Positions 62,720 through 64,000 of a stretch of DNA of 64,000 nt are shown here, one piece after another (the stretch's first letter is position 1; each line of letters opens with the position of its first letter). Origin of the DNA: Paenibacillus paeoniae (GTDB taxonomy: Bacteria; Bacillota; Bacilli; Paenibacillales; Paenibacillaceae). The stretch covers positions 434,001-498,000 of the forward strand of contig NZ_QUBQ01000002.1 of NCBI RefSeq assembly GCF_003388735.1, written 5' to 3'. Below the pieces are notes generated by a model. It was not told the origin of the DNA. It ran no database searches and saw only the letters and a program-made list of their open reading frames with translations. A program made the translations under genes and the position numbers.

Positions 62720-64000
62720 TTATTTGAAGAAGTTAGGCAGGTATTCTTTGTTTGCTTCCAGCATCTCTTCAAGCAGCGTTTTCGCTACGGATACGCTTGG
62801 TACAAGCGGATGGTGAACCAACGCTTGCAGTGCGATGCCTTTGTCGCCGGAGATAGCTGCTTCGATAGTCAAAGACTCATACGTCTTCACAGCGTGCAGC
62901 AGGCCTGTCACATGCGCAGGCACGTTTTGCAGTGGAATCGGGATTGGTCCTTGCGCCGTTACGACACAGTTAACCTCAATGCTTGCGTCCTCTGGCAAGA
63001 AGTCGATGATGTTGCCATTGCGAACGTTCAGCGTCTGAATATCGCGTTTGTCCGTGTAAAGGGAATGCATCAGGTTAACCGCAGCTTCGGAGTAGTAAGC
63101 TCCACCGCGTTGCTCCAATTGCTTCGGCTTTTCTTTCAGATTAACGTCCTTGTACAGCTCGAACAGCTCGGACTCCACACGGCTTACAACGTCAGCGCGC
63201 GTGCCGTTTTTCTCCATCGATTCCTTCATGTCTTCCAGCATTTTGTCAGTCATGTAGAAGTAACGCAGGTAGTATGTCGGAATCGAACCAAGCGAGCTTA
63301 GGAAATCAGCATCCCAGTCAAATGCTGTTACGTTCGAAGCTGTGTACTCACGGCCTTTGCCGATCAGCTCAGGCAGCTTGTCTTCGCCGTTTACATAGGC
63401 AGCCGTTACCCAGTGCAGATGGTTGATGCCTACGAATTCCGGCAATACGTCACGCTCAGTTACACCGTATTCCTTCGCCAGGAACTTGTAGAAGTTGATT
63501 GGCGAGTTACATAGGCCAACTGTTTTAACTTTACTGTATTTTTGAACAGCCTCTGTTACGATACCAGCAGGGTTCGTGAAGTTGAATAGCCATGCGTCCG
63601 GAGCCAGTTCTTCGATATCTTTGCAGATATCCAGAATAACCGGAACGGTACGAAGCGCCTTGAACATGCCGCCTGGGCCTGTTGTTTCTTGACCGATTAC
63701 ACCGTGCGAGATTGGAATATGCTCGTCGCGCTTTCTAGCTTCCAGCAATCCGACACGCATTTGCGTCGTAATGAAGTCTGCGCCTGCAATCGCTTCGCGG
63801 CGATCCAGCGTCAGGTGAACCTCGATTGGCAGGCCAGCCTCTTTAACCATGCGTTTTGCCAAATCCCCTACAATTTCAAGCTTGTGCTTGCCTTGTTCAA
63901 TATCAACGAGCCAAAGCTCGCGGATAGGCATTTCGTCGTAACGCTTGATAAAGCCCTCTACGATTTCCGGTGTGTAAGAAGAGCCGCCGCCAATAACGGC
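62720..64000 (-). CDS. GH4 family 6-phospho-beta-glucosidase (LicH-like), 3' part
   Basis: The frame is open to the right edge, so the start is outside; 426 residues are visible. NAD loop 'AVIGGGSSYTPEIVEGF' at the edge, 'FITTQMRVGLLEARKRDEHI', 'GVIGQETTGPGGMFKALRTV', 'FTNPAGIVTEAVQKYSKVKT', then the metal ligands 'VGLCNSP' (Cys) and 'VGINHLHWV' (His). GH4 enzymes use NAD+ and Mn2+ to split 6-phospho-sugars taken up by PTS. Substrate choice between cellobiose-P and others cannot be read. Confidence 0.93.
   Translation of the reverse strand, partial: AVIGGGSSYTPEIVEGFIKRYDEMPIRELWLVDIEQGKHKLEIVGDLAKRMVKEAGLPIEVHLTLDRREAIAGADFITTQMRVGLLEARKRDEHIPISHGVIGQETTGPGGMFKALRTVPVILDICKDIEELAPDAWLFNFTNPAGIVTEAVQKYSKVKTVGLCNSPINFYKFLAKEYGVTERDVLPEFVGINHLHWVTAAYVNGEDKLPELIGKGREYTASNVTAFDWDADFLSSLGSIPTYYLRYFYMTDKMLEDMKESMEKNGTRADVVSRVESELFELYKDVNLKEKPKQLEQRGGAYYSEAAVNLMHSLYTDKRDIQTLNVRNGNIIDFLPEDASIEVNCVVTAQGPIPIPLQNVPAHVTGLLHAVKTYESLTIEAAISGDKGIALQALVHHPLVPSVSVAKTLLEEMLEANKEYLPNFFK

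Overview
The window looks like chromosomal DNA from a spore-forming, S-layer-bearing Firmicute of the Paenibacillaceae, most likely Paenibacillus or a close relative. The evidence is SLH-domain proteins, a SleL-type spore cortex hydrolase, a Spo0E-like phosphatase, strong AGGAGG-type ribosome binding sites, purine riboswitches, a PhoP-type box, and gene clusters (yerB, yerC, dagK, rlmCD, pur) that sit near each other in Bacillus subtilis as well. Most of the chromosome here has moderate GC; two stretches (about 0.3-2.9 kb and 10.3-20 kb) are clearly richer in AT and full of broken genes.

Layout. 1-2.6 kb: end of an SDR oxidoreductase, a lipoprotein, an SLH relic and an unknown small protein. 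2.9-7.2 kb: a 1414-residue secreted SLH protein with Ig-like and InlB-type repeats. 7.7-10.3 kb: a PQQ-propeller lipoprotein. 10.7-20 kb: an integrated, partly decayed island. It holds a dead signal peptidase, a displaced copy of the rlmCD 3' end, a Spo0E-like gene pair, a broken XRE regulator beside a perfect palindrome, a broken tyrosine recombinase, and an intact five-gene operon. That operon encodes a cytosine-5 DNA methyltransferase, a MORC/MutL-like GHKL ATPase, a Z1-domain helicase-like ATPase, a PD-(D/E)XK (DUF4420-like) nuclease and a small unknown protein. The island abuts the 3' end of the intact rlmCD gene.

20-28.5 kb: rlmCD, dagK, a CbiX-type chelatase and yerC (minus strand), a basic plus-strand protein, a Pit phosphate transporter with its DUF47 partner behind a Pho box, a YerB-like lipoprotein and a hydrolase. 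28.7-33.7 kb: a tiny membrane protein and a polysaccharide deacetylase / VCBS-type lipoprotein / OmpR regulator / histidine kinase operon. 34.6-48.4 kb: the complete purine operon purEKBCSQLFMNHD on the minus strand, with a promoter, PurR-like half-sites and a guanine-type riboswitch ahead of purE, and a 102-bp tandem hairpin repeat inserted between purC and purS.

49-64 kb: sleL, a TraB/GumN protein, a nitroreductase, an MsrA-MsrB fusion, a coiled-coil/phosphodiester-glycosidase pair, the 5-oxoprolinase genes pxpABC, an NCS2 purine permease behind a second purine riboswitch, a GntR regulator with a DUF1648-type membrane protein, a lipoprotein hydrolase and a partial GH4 6-phospho-glycosidase. 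The best candidate for an under-described system is the MORC/Z1/PD-(D/E)XK/methyltransferase operon. Its domain set matches the predicted MORC-containing restriction systems described by comparative genomics (Iyer, Abhiman and Aravind), but here it has a fifth small gene, a LexA-like palindrome upstream and a clear insertion scar at rlmCD.
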